Assembly: GCF_000313135.1 (NCBI RefSeq)
Contig: NW_004457431.1
Span: forward strand, 236,935-300,934
Direction: 5' to 3'
Source: Acanthamoeba castellanii str. Neff
Lineage: Eukaryota; Discosea; Longamoebia; Acanthamoebidae
DNA length: 64,000 nucleotides
A model generated the notes under the pieces. It was not told the origin of the DNA. It did not search any database and saw nothing but the letters and a program-made list of their open reading frames with translations. The position numbers were made by a program, and so were the translations under genes. Below are positions 45,601 through 56,531 of this stretch, in pieces; position 1 is the first letter of the stretch, and each line of letters starts with the position of its first letter.

Positions 45601-48546
45601 CAAGTCCCAGCGATGGCTGACATCGACCGATGCTGTGTGTGACTTGGTACAGGCGACAGCAGTTCGCTGGGTGTCATCCTCGGCGCGGTGCTCGGCTCGA
45701 CCATTCCCGTGTTCATCCTGCTGGTTCTTGCGGCCATCCTGCTCGGCGTCGGCTGCTGGATGCTCGGCCGGTCCAAGCGCAACGGGCGCCAGGACTGGGA
45801 AATCGACTTTGACGAGCTCGAGGTGGGCGACATCCTCGGCGCCGGAGGGTACTGCAGCTTCCCTTTCGTTTCGTTTTTCGTTCTTGTCGTCGTACTAATC
45901 ATGGAGGGACAATATCAGGTACGGCGAGGTGTACCGAGCCATGTGGAAGGGAACCGAGGTCGCCGTCAAGGTCATCGCCTCTGAGGAGCGGGCGCTGGCG
46001 AAGGACATCCAACGCAGCTTCAGGGAAGAGGTGGAGGTGATGACTGCGCTGCGCCACCCCAACGTAGTGCTCTTCATGGCGGCGTGCACGCGGCCGCCGC
46101 GCATGTGCATCGTCATGGAGTTCATGGCCCTCGGCTCCCTCTACGACGTACGCCTCTCCCAACCCCCTCATCTCACTCAATTGAATGGCGACTGACAAGG
46201 ATCTCCCTTGATGTGCAGCTTATCCACAACGAGCTGGTGCCGGACATCCCGCTGCCCCTGGTGGTGCGGCTGGCGCTGCAGGCGGCCAAGGGCATGCACT
46301 TCCTCCACTCGTCGGGCATCATCCACCGCGACCTCAAGTCGCTCAACCTGCTGCTCGACGCCAAGTGGAACTTGAAGGTGAGCGATTTCGGCCTCACGCG
46401 GTTCAAGGGTGATATCAAGCGCGACGCCCAGCAGCAGCAGCAGGGCAGCATCCACTGGCTGGCACCCGAGATCCTGGCCGAGGAGCCCGGCATCGATTAC
46501 GTGCTGGCCGACGTGTACGCCTTCGGCATCATTCTCTGGGAGCTCATGTCCAGGGAGCAGCCCTATTCTGGCATGTCGCCCGCGGCGATCGCCGTCGCGG
46601 TTATCAGGGACGACGCCCGGCCCAAGACCCCGCAGGGTCTGCTGACCGACCCCGACTACGAGAAGCTGACAGCGGACTGCTGGCACCGCGACCCGACCGT
46701 GCGCCCGACCTTCCTCGAGGTCATGACCCGCCTGTCGGCCATGGTCGGCGGCACCACGAGCGGCGGCAGCTCTACGTCTTCGTCTTCGCTCACCGGCAAG
46801 CTCCGCAACACCGGGTCGGCGACGAGCAGCTCCTCGGGCATGAACTCGTCGAGCAGCCTGTCGTCCAGCGACGCCACGATCGGCGTCGGCGGCGGCGGCC
46901 GCGACCACCACGTGGGCGGCGTGCGGCCGCCGGAGGGCGAGATCACGCTGGTGTTCACCGATATCGCCAAGGCGGCGTCGCTCTGGTCGGCGTGCCCCAA
47001 CGCCATGCGCGACGCAACGCTACTCCACAACGACACGCTGCGCTCGCTGTTGGCCAAGCACCGGGGCTACGAGGCCATCTTCCTCAAGGAGAAGATCGTC
47101 GGCGAGGGCTCCTTCTGCATGGCCTTCACGTCCATCAGCGACGCTCTCGAATGGTGCGGCGAGGCCCAGCGCAAGCTGCTGGACCTCCAGTGGCCGGCGG
47201 AGCTGCTGGCGCAGGCCGATGTGGCTGAGGAGATCGGCGGCGTCGACGACCGCCTCATCTTCCGCGGGCTGCGGGTACGGATGGGCGTGCACGTGGGAGT
47301 GCCCAAGCTGCGGCGGGACCCGATGTCGCGGCGGGTGGAGTACCTCGGGCCGCCGGTGGTGGCCGCGGCCAAGGTGACAGTGCTGGCCCAGGGCGGCCAG
47401 GTCCTCCTTTCGGGCTCCGCCTACGCCAAGATCACCGCGACCGAGATGGGCGGCGAGGCCAGTCGCTTCCAGCGCATCGGCACAACCGAGCTCGACGGGC
47501 TCAGCGAGCTGGGCAAGGTGACCATCTATGAGATGAAGGTCAAGGGCCTCGAGCCGCGCTACTTCGGCAACTTCGGCGCCTCGCTGGACGACGACTCGAC
47601 CAGCGCGGGCAGGGGCAGCGCGCGGTACCACTCCTCGAACATGCTGAGCGGCCGCAGCGCACGGAGCGACACGTCGGTCGACCTGGAGAAGCTGGCCAGC
47701 GGCACGGGCGAAGACGCCTTCCTCACGGGCGCCAACCTGGTCCGATGGGTCATCAAGTACGAGGACATCCAGCTGGGCGAACAGATCGGCACAGGCTCGT
47801 ACGGCGTCGTGTTCAAGGGTTCGTGGAAGGGCGTCGACGTGGCGGTGAAGCGGTTCATCAAGCAGAAGCTGGACGAGCGGCACCTGCTGGAGTTCAGGGC
47901 CGAGGTGGCGTGCCTGTCGGAGATGCGGCACCCGAACATCGTGCTGTTCATCGGAGCGTGCCTGCGCATGCCCAACCTGTGCCTGGTCACCGAGTGGGTC
48001 AAGCAGGGCTCCCTCAAGGCTCTCCTCGGCAACTCGACCATCAAGCTCCCCTGGCAAGTGCGACTTCGCATGCTGCGGGACGCGGCGCGCGGAGTGCACT
48101 ATCTGCACACGCTCGAGCCGTGCATCGTGCACCGCGATCTCAAGCCATCGAACCTGCTGGTGGACGAGTCGTGGAACGTCAAGGTGGCCGACTTCGGCTT
48201 CGCCCGCATCAAGGAAGAGAATGCCACGATGACCCGGTGCGGCACGCCGGCGTGGACAGCGCCGGAGGTGATCCGCGGCGAACACTACTCCGAATCGGCC
48301 GACGTGTACAGCTTCGCGCTCATCATGTGGGAAATGCTCACGAGGAAGCAGCCATATGCGGGGCGCAACTTCATGGGCGTGACGCTGGACGTGCTCGAGG
48401 GCAAGCGGCCGCAGGTGCCCGCCGACTGCCCCGCTGACTACGCCGAGACCATGACCCAGTGCTGGAGCGGCAAGCCCAAGAAGCGCCCGAGCATGGAGGA
48501 GGTGGTTCAGTTCCTTAACAGCTGCATCGGCACCAACGACGTCTAA
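42679..48546 (+). CDS. Hybrid receptor 1: dual PstS-like ectodomain, EGF, TM, TKL kinase - cyclase-like - TKL kinase
   Basis: A plasma-membrane receptor of very roughly 1,600 residues. Signal peptide: WASALLLAAIVAVVLFVF. PstS-like domain 1 includes LPMAASAVVVGYNLPN and WNHAAIVALNPALASTL; domain 2 includes DIDFGSTVVPLSAATL, SDIYLNK and IKMWNDTAIKALNPT. One EGF-like module: CIYEGTICFDLGKC then CVCNSNREGDFCE. TM: IPVFILLVLAAILLGVGCWM. Kinase 1: ILGAGGYGEVYRAMWKG (spliced), VAVKVIA, IIHRDLKSLNLLL, VSDFGLTRF. Cyclase-like domain: LVFTDIAKAASLW, EKIVGEGSFCMAF, VEYLGPPVVAAAKVTV. Kinase 2: IGTGSYGVVFKGSWKG, VAVKRFI, CIVHRDLKPSNLLVDES, VADFGFARI, GTPAWTAPEVIRGEHYS. Both kinases keep Lys, HRD and DFG, and look active and TKL-like. 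From about 46220 to the stop there is a single long exon; the ectodomain has many introns. It is closely related to the gene at 56532. Confidence 0.93.
43804..43871 (+). other. GC-AG intron in receptor 1
   Basis: After the codons for LSWIQ the sequence reads CAG then GCATTCC, and the next in-frame family segment VNDYAVQL starts after AACAACAG. The paralogue has uninterrupted LAWTQVNDYAV at this point, which fixes the boundaries. The donor is GC, not GT. Confidence 0.8.
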
Positions 48547-48801
48547 GCCTCTTGATCATGGCTGGACTACAATGTATCTTACACCATTTCCCAACAACAA
48601 TTCCACCACCCACAACAAGTGCCAGAACAGTAGTGTGGGCGTGGGCTCGGTGTCGACGAGACCGAGGCGAATGGCACGGAGTGCAATGGGCAAGTACTAG
48701 TTTTGATGGGTTCTCGCCACAGACAACACAAGACAAGAAGGCAATGAGGCGCAGACAGGAATCACTGAAGAGGCTGGATCCTCGACGTGCCTGGCGGAAG
48801 G

Positions 48802-48806
48802 AAAAA
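48802..48806 (-). terminator. RNA polymerase III terminator of the second 5S gene
   Basis: A run of five T on the minus strand, two bases after the 5S 3' end, in the same context as the first copy. Confidence 0.75.
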
Positions 48807-48808
48807 GG

Positions 48809-48927
48809 AGGATACGGCACGGTGGATTCCCGGGTGGTCGCCCACCCCAGTACTAACACCGCCTGGCGCAGCTTAACTTCGCTGTTCGGATGGGAAGCGG
48901 TGCTTTCTGCGCAGTATGGCCGTATCC
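48809..48927 (-). rRNA. 5S ribosomal RNA
   Basis: Identical over all 119 nt to the plus-strand copy at 29483-29601. Identity also extends a few bases beyond both ends (CTGAT before, CCTTTTT after) and then stops. It lies about 260 bp after the receptor 1 stop and 300 bp before the MSH6 start, transcribed against both. The remaining sequence of 48547-49225 is intergenic with no other gene seen. Confidence 0.97.
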
Positions 48928-49225
48928 ATCAGCCACCACTCCCTTGGCCCATCTCACTGGTCTCTGTCGTGCTCCTTCCCTCAGTCCACCACCATTCTCT
49001 GGGATACCATCGCCACCGTGGGGCAAAGCCCGAAGCTTGGTTGCTCCGACCGGCAGAAGCGGCCAAAACCAAGACAGCCAAAGCCGTATTTCGAACGTTC
49101 TCCGGAGAAAATTGAGTGTGAATTCTAGGAATACTTTAACTTTAGGCGCGAAACGAAAAGAACGAAATTTTGATCTCCTTGCCTCACATTACAAACGCAT
49201 CTTTCGCTTCATTCAATCGTCGTTG

Positions 49226-52200
49226 ATGGCGTCTCCAGGTGGCAGAAGGACGCCACAAACGCAGCAATCTTTAGACGGCTTCTTTGGCAGCAAAGGCCTG
49301 CTCAAGCGCAAATTGGAAGATGTTGCGGAGGACACTAGCCAACAAGATCCCACATCACCGGTGAGAGCGCAGCTGGCGATTAACAAAAGGAGGCGGATGG
49401 AGGGGGGCATATCGCCCCCATCCTCGAGTCCCCCCAGCATGACCGCTCCGTTCTGCCCGGGGCACCAACAACCCGCGCGCTACCTCACCGTCAAGAAGAA
49501 CGGACCCAACTATGGTACACGACCACGCCAATCCAAGGAGATTGGAGTAATCACCAGCAGTTACGCATTTTTTTTTATTTATTAGTGAATTCACTAATTG
49601 CTATTATTTGTACAGGTAAAGGCTTCTGGGGCTGCCCGATGCCGCGAGAGGAACAATGTACGTTGTGCCATGTTATGTCACATTTTCTATTTATATATAT
49701 TTATATTCATGTTCATGTAATATGCAGGCAAGTTCTTTCAATGGGCTGATGCTGGCACACAACCGACTTCGCCCGGACGCGGTGGGTCGTCGCCACTGGG
49801 TACTCCGTCCTTCTTTCTCACTCCCTCCCTCCATGCACGGGCCGTGCTCTGATTTCAATCGCTACTACGGCGGCTGCCACAATCTGCTTCTGCGCACGCA
49901 CGATAGGCACGAGCCCGTCCTCCTCGCAGGGCAAGGAAAGCCCTGCCAAACCGCCCAGCATCGGGTCCTACTTCACTGCACGGGCGCTCTTTCCTTCGCA
50001 CGGCGATAGCGGTCTCAGTACCACGGGTGCCCAGCCGCAAGCATCGCACATGCAGGAGGAAACGGAGTGGACAGACGCGCAGTACGACGAGCCGGCGGGT
50101 GAGAAGGAGGCGGCTGCGCCGACGACGTCGTCCTTCTTCTCCACTCCGGTGACGCCCATTCGTTTGCCCAAGCGTGGCAGAGACAGTGCGTGGCCTTTCT
50201 TGCTTGAATCCTTTGATGGTCGTGGTAGTTCAAACTAGAACTGAGGCCGCCTGCATACAGTTAGCGCAGTGGTGGCTGCCCTGTCGTCGCCCAAGAAGCC
50301 CAGCAGCGCACCTTCACCGTCGCCCGTCGCCACGTCCTCTTCCACGTCATCGACACCATCGCGCAGCACTCAAACGTCTCAGACGTTCCTCTCCACGCCC
50401 GACGCCTTTGCGCTCTCGTTTGAGGATGACGACATTGAAGAGCCCGAGGACAACCACAGCACGCCGCCCGGCGGGATGCGCCAAGAGGTCACCGGTAACT
50501 TTTATCCGCCACCGCACCAACCGACCGCGGCCGTTCCACCACCAGCAAACCGGAAATCGACGCTTTCTACTCTCACGCCCGCAAGACCGGTCAGCGCTGC
50601 GCCCCGACCCTCGCAGCAAGCTCAACGTCCTGTGCCGCAGCAGTCCCTGTCGTCCACTCCGCAGCCTGTTGGCCAGGTGCGGCATCTGCACACGTCAGAT
50701 AGACACGACACGACACGACACATGGATGGACTGGACAAGATTTGACCTTCAGCGCTTTGGTGCAGGGCCAGTCCACGGTCACAACAGGACGAGGCGAAAT
50801 CGCCAGGGGAGATCGGCACTACACCACCACGCCCACCATGGCGTCGCCGCGCGCGGCAGCAGTTCCAGCTCGGGCTGCCTCTCCACCACCACCCCAGGAG
50901 GTCTCTGACCCTTCCTCGCGGCCCTCGAGCATGGTTCCGTGTACTAATCGCCGTTGTGGGATATACAGGCAGACAACGGGCTCAAGAAGGGCACACTCGG
51001 CAGAGGGGTGCAGCTCGGCGCTCGCCCAAAACCCAAGCAACTCGACGTACGGATCCCATCTTACGCGACCACTCACTGTGAGCACACGCATTCTTCTCAA
51101 CTCATGCATCGTCTCTACCAGGACGATGAGGCCAGCGGGGAAGAGGCGACCACGGGAGAGTTCGGGGACACGTGGTCGTGGCTCAGAAACGAACTCGACG
51201 CGGAGAGGGTAATCACTATCATTTGCCACTCGTGCGCTGGAAGAGGAAGCCCACTCTAACGTCGCTTCACTGTTCGGTCGTGTCTGTGGCATCAAATCAG
51301 CGCCCGCGCACCCATCCCAACTACGACCCGTCCACGCTGTTCATACCCAAGTCGGAATTCGCTCGTCTCACGCCCGCCCAGCAGCAGTACTGGCTCATCA
51401 AGTCCAAGAACTGGGACTCCCTTGTCTTCTTTCGCGTGGGCAAGTTTTTCGAGCTCTACAACAAGGATGCCGACCTGGGCAACAAGCTATTCGACCTCAA
51501 GCTCGTCATCAAGCCCACCAGGTAAAATACGCTCACGTGTCGTTGTTGTTGTTTCTTTCGCCACTTTTCTCTCAGCGCAAACGTTCAATCTCGTTGACCG
51601 CGCGTCTGTGTCTCGCAGGGGCGGTTCCAACATGCGGCAATGTGGCGTCCCCGTGCCCAATCTTCAAATCTGGTTGGCCAAGCTCGTGGCGCTCGGGTAC
51701 GGCCTCGACAAAACGTGACTGAGGGGTGGTCTATCGACAACTTCAACATTGACAATCGTGCACAGGCACAAGGTGGTCATTGTGGACGAGACCGAGACCA
51801 GCGTGGGTGCCAAGGTGCGGCAGAGGCAAGGCGACGGCAACTGGAAGAAAGCCGTAGCCAAGAGTCGAACAGACGGCCTGGTGGACCGACAAGTGAAGCA
51901 AGTGCTCACCGCCGGCACCATTGTTGATGAAGGCCTGATGAACGACCACAGAGCCAACTACATTCTCTCCATCAAGGAAGACATCATTCCCGGTAACCTC
52001 TACCGTGTCTGTGTGCGTGGATGCGTGTGTGTTTCTTGGAGCTGGGCTGACGCTGCTTGCCTTGACCTACAGACCCGGAGAGCCGAACCGAGGAGGTGAC
52101 CTACGGAATCTGCTTTGTGGACTGCACCACTAGCGAGTTCAACCTGGGCCAGTTCGTGGATGACAGCGAACGAAACCAGCTCGAGACTCTTCTTCTCCGA

Positions 52201-52811
52201 GTCAAACCGTCCGAGATTCTCTATGAAAAGGTACGCACTCTGCGCTCGGCAAGCAACGCTTTAGCAAGCACTCAACATCACACCGACACACCACACCAGG
52301 GTCAATGCAGCCGCCAGACACTGCAGCTCATCAAGCGCAGCGTCGTGTGTCCGTTGATGTCGGCCCGCGAGCCGTTCCTGGGCGCCGATGCTACAGTGGA
52401 GTACGTGCAGCAACACAACGTCTTCGTGGGGCAGAACGACGCCGACGAGCACCCGGCGGCTGACGACCTCAGCGCCTGGCCTCCGGTCCTTCTCGAGCAC
52501 CACGAGGCCGGAGCCTCCCTGGGTACCCGCCTTTCGCACCTTTGACTGTTCTAACAGCTTCTTGCTCACCACCTTGCCACGTCACTGTCACAAACAGCAC
52601 TATCGGCGCTCAGCGGCCTGCTGGTCTATTTTCACGAACTCAAGTTGGACCACCTCGCTCTGGCCAGAAAGTTTAACCACTACACACCGGCGGGCAGCAA
52701 CGAGCTGGACCATCTGGTGCTCGACGGAAAGACGCTCACCAACCTGGAGATATTCGGTACGCCCCAATGGACCTCATCAGAGGAGGAAGAGAACGCATGA
52801 TGAGTCGAACG

Positions 52812-52845
<34 letters not shown>

Positions 52846-55764
52846 CCACTCGATAGAGAACAACTTTGACAAGGGCGTCGCGGGCACGCTGCTCAATGTG
52901 ATGGACCATTGCGTTACGCCATTCGGTAAGCGCTTGTTCAAACGGTGGATCGCGAAGCCGCTCCGCCGGGTCGAGGATATCGAGGATCGCTTGAACGGTA
53001 CGATATGTATTGTCTGTGGCATGGTTGTTTGCCTCCGCTGCGCGCTGACCTATTCTTTGGTCAACAGCTGTGGAGGATTTGAATGAACGGCCAGAGCTGC
53101 GCGACGCCCTCTGGGAGCAGCTCAAGTCTCTGCCCGACCTCGAACGTGCCATTTCGCGCATACACGCTGGCAGAGCCACCACGCTGCAGTTCATCAGTGT
53201 GCTTGAAGCATTTTATCAGATTTGGGTGCGTTCACGCGTGCTCGGGTGGTTGTACTTCGCTAGCTCGCCGTTCAAGAAAACTCACGGTGTGTGATGTGTT
53301 GCAGGAAACGTGGAACAATCACTTCAAGGAGGAGGTGTTCACCCAATTCAAGAGCAAGCACCTGCAATCTATTGTAATCATTGGTATGTTGGCAATGCCA
53401 GCCCATCGGGGTGATCACATGCTGGGTCCCGGACACGAACTAATATCATTGGCAATGGTGCAGGAGAGGGATTCCCGACTACTCTGAGGTCTTGGGCTAC
53501 TTCTGCGACGCATTCGACTGGCAGGTGGCCAAGGAGAGAAAGGTAAGATTGCATGCCATGCCCATCAAGTGACAACAAATGCCGCGTGGGAGCAGGAAGG
53601 CTGACATCAAGGCGGTGCGGTGATGTGGGCGCCACCAGCAAATCACTCCCAATCCGGGAGTCGATTTGGGCTACGACGAGGTGCGAGATAACATCGCCGA
53701 TCTCGAGCAACAGCTGGAGGAGTACTTGGACCAGCAGAGGAAGCGCTTTGGAGTGTCCATGCACTACACCACGTCGGAGAAGAAGGACTACCTGATCGAG
53801 GTGCCCGTTGGCGAGGCCGAGGGGGTACGGAGACACATGCACAATTGGCGGCTCTGTCGCTGCAGCTGCGGTCAATCATAACCGAATGGGGGGGGGGTCG
53901 TGTAAAGGTGGATTTCCCCAAGAACGAGTTTGTCGAGCGCAAGGGCACCAAGGCGGTGATCCGCCTGCAGGCGACGCGCGTGGCCGGCCTGGTGCCGAAG
54001 ATCGAGGAGGCCAAGGACGCACTCGACAGCTACCTGGCCGGTGTGCTGACCCAGTACCTGGCCACCTTCGGCCAACACTTTGCAGTGTGGTCCGCCGCCG
54101 TGACCTGCGTTGCCGAGCTGGACTGTCTGCTGTCGTTGGCCAAGACCTCGGCCTTCGGTGGAGGTACACTCCACGTCCCGCCCGCACCAGTGATCCCCTC
54201 CCCCCCCCCAACCAACCGGTGCTCAGCTCACAATACGGTCGATCGGACTGGTACTGACAGACCCCATGTGCCGGCCGACGTTCGTGGTCGACGTGCCCGA
54301 GGGGACCACGCCTGTGCTCGAAGTCGAAGAGCTGCGACACCCCTGCATCACCCCGCGCGTGGCGGACACCTTCATCCCCAACGACATCAGGTAAGGCACT
54401 TCGTACTCACCAGCCGCTGTTCCATTCCTCGCTTACCCTTGGCAATATCTCTCCCTCCCTCTCAGAATCGGAGGCCCACATGCGCCGGTCGTGCTGTTGA
54501 CGGGTCCCAACATGGGCGGCAAGTCGACGCTCCTGCGCCAGGTACGAAGCTACTACACTGTTCTCTTGATTGGTTTGCGCGGTAATTGCTGAGTGTTTAT
54601 TTTTCCTCGCATGATAGGCGTGCATAAGCGTCATCATGGCGCAGATGGGTTGCTACGTGCCTGCTTCGATTTGCCGCCTCACGCCTGTAGATAGGATATT
54701 CACGCGAATCGGTTTGTTGTTTTCTCTCTCTTTTTCTGGCCGCTGCTCGCTGGAGCTCTCATAACGCTCTGTCGTTGCAGGCGCCAATGATAACATCATG
54801 GCCGGACAATCCACGTTCATGGTGGAACTGCAAGAGACGGCCAACATCCTAAAGAATGCCACGGCGCACTCGTTGGTCATCATGGACGAGCTGGGCCGAG
54901 GCACCAGCACCTTCGACGGGTACGTCGCAATCCCCGCGTGTGCGTGTGTCGTGTGCGGTCGCTGATGGTTACGTGTGGCATTCAAAGATATGGCATCGCC
55001 TACGGCGTGCTGGACGACCTTTCGCGCCGGTTGAAGTGTCGTTCGCTGTTTTCCACCCACTACCACCTCCTCACGAAGGAGTTCGAGGGCAACCGAGAGA
55101 TCGCCCTCTTTCACATGGGCTGCCTCGCCAACAAAGAAACGTGCGCTCCCCTCTGCCTTGGCCTTGTCTGATCAGCGAACCTGACGATCCTCTCCGCCGG
55201 CCGTGCCAACAGGAAAGAGGTCATATTTTTGTACAAATTCACTGAGGGGGTGTGTCCCAAATCGTACGGCATGAACGTGGCTCGAGCTGCGGTACGGCCC
55301 CTTGCTCCAGAGCTGCCTCGCTGACTGGATCTTCCTCGCTGATCCCATCGTTCCTTTTCAAATTACTTGTGCGTGCGTCCGTGTGTCGTGTCGTGTCGTG
55401 TCGTGTGTGGTCCGTCACGCAGGGTGTCATGGAGTCGGTTGTTCGGCGAGCGGAGGCTATCGCCACCCGCTTCGAGGAGAATCCCTCCCTTGACAATTTT
55501 GCCCTCATGTACCGCTCCTACCTCTCCCCCTCGAGTTACTAAGAAAGAAACCAGAACTAACCTCACTTCGCCACTTGCATCAGCGTGGGTGAGGATGAGG
55601 GTGACGAGAACGCCGACGACGAGGAGAATGGCCCTTCGCTGGCGGGTCCGCTCCAACCGGAAGAGGTGGCAGCGCTGCGCGAGGTGCAGGGGACCGAACT
55701 CAATTTCATCGGCTTTGGCAAGCTCCTAGGCCTGTGGTCCGACCTGGCACACAACCAGGGATGA
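49226..55764 (+). CDS. MSH6: MSH6 mismatch-repair ATPase with N-terminal PIP box and GRF zinc finger
   Basis: Partner of MSH2 in MutS-alpha, which recognises base mismatches. The start at 49226 gives [13 protein letters not shown], then the PCNA-binding QQSLDGFF, a basic patch, and a GRF-type finger ([36 protein letters not shown]; ligands C-H-C-C). A Ser/Pro/Thr-rich linker crosses several introns; an acceptor at about 49895 keeps the frame into [14 protein letters not shown]. The MutS core begins [30 protein letters not shown] and the mismatch-binding [15 protein letters not shown] with the F-x-E motif. It ends with Walker [50 protein letters not shown], the signature region, [18 protein letters not shown] and FHMGC. 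The C-terminal helices end [12 protein letters not shown] at 55764. About 25 introns. Confidence 0.93.
52813..52844 (+). repeat. (GT)n microsatellite in an MSH6 intron
   Basis: Sixteen GT units followed within about 15 bp by the acceptor before [14 protein letters not shown]. Confidence 0.9.
55383..55408 (+). repeat. TCGTG pentamer microsatellite in an MSH6 intron
   Basis: Tandem TGTCG/TCGTG units inside the intron between the exons for MNVARAA and [14 protein letters not shown]. Confidence 0.8.
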
Positions 55765-56531
55765 TCCAGCCGGGTACGATGTGAGTGCACGTTCGCTGCT
55801 GGTCTCCAGCGACAACGTTCTGGTTGAAGGAATTCCTTACCAATTGGCATTTTTGTATATATTCCTTTCCTTCTGCGCATCTAGGGGACGGCTTCGTTCT
55901 TTGGGTGAAGATGTTGTGCGAGTGAACATGGTTCTTCGTCGCCGGCCAACCGGGGTCATGCACATGCAACGGCGGACTAAGGGCGCTAAAAAAATCTCAC
56001 CTAAAAAGTTGCCCATCACTGGGCTGATGTCCACCCCGCCCAAGAACCAGCGATTCGTGCGCCAGCTGGGACCTACCGAGGTCTCTGGCGCGCGCTGGAG
56101 GGGGCTGTTGATTCTGTTCTGGGCGTTGAAAGAATCGTTGGCGCCTTCGCTTCTTTTGCACCGCGCCAGATATTGTCCAACAGTGTGCTGTGGCTTCGGG
56201 TCGGCAGTCTCGAATTGACCGTCCTCTCGACGGCGCTGACGATCTGCCCGTCATCCGTCAATCGTGCGTGGTCACCAAGCGATTCGGTTCACCCGTCGAG
56301 CGGGTGCCTCAGCGCACCAACTCCGGGCGTCGCGGAATGTGGCCGGCCAATCTGTCTGTTCGATTTTACTCATCCCCGAGTGGCCAGTTTTTCCGCCCGC
56401 AACGGCTCAACACCTTTTTTTCCTTCAGCACCTCACCTACATCACACACCCAGCGCACATCCAGCCCAAGTCGAGGTGTGTACACTATCTAGATAGCCGC
56501 CCTTCTCTCGCCCTACTCGAGTAGTCACACG
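55765..56531. other. intergenic, upstream of receptor 2
   Basis: About 770 bp between MSH6 and receptor 2, both on the plus strand. The first part includes an A/T-rich stretch at about 55845-55870 that may be the MSH6 polyadenylation region. The last 130 bp is pyrimidine-rich, fitting a 5' leader. No coding motif, tRNA or TATA box recognised. Confidence 0.45.

Noticed and set aside
47020..48285. Long open frame antisense to receptor 1 (also 56912-58180 and 60710-62128 antisense to receptor 2)
   Set aside because: High G/C at third positions removes stops on the opposite strand. The sense frames have complete kinase, cyclase and PstS motifs; the antisense ones have only Arg/Val/Ala-rich composition.
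48832..48927. Short open frames over the 5S genes (also 29376-29588)
   Set aside because: They are readings of the 5S rRNA sequence; the identical frame at both loci only reflects the identical RNA gene.
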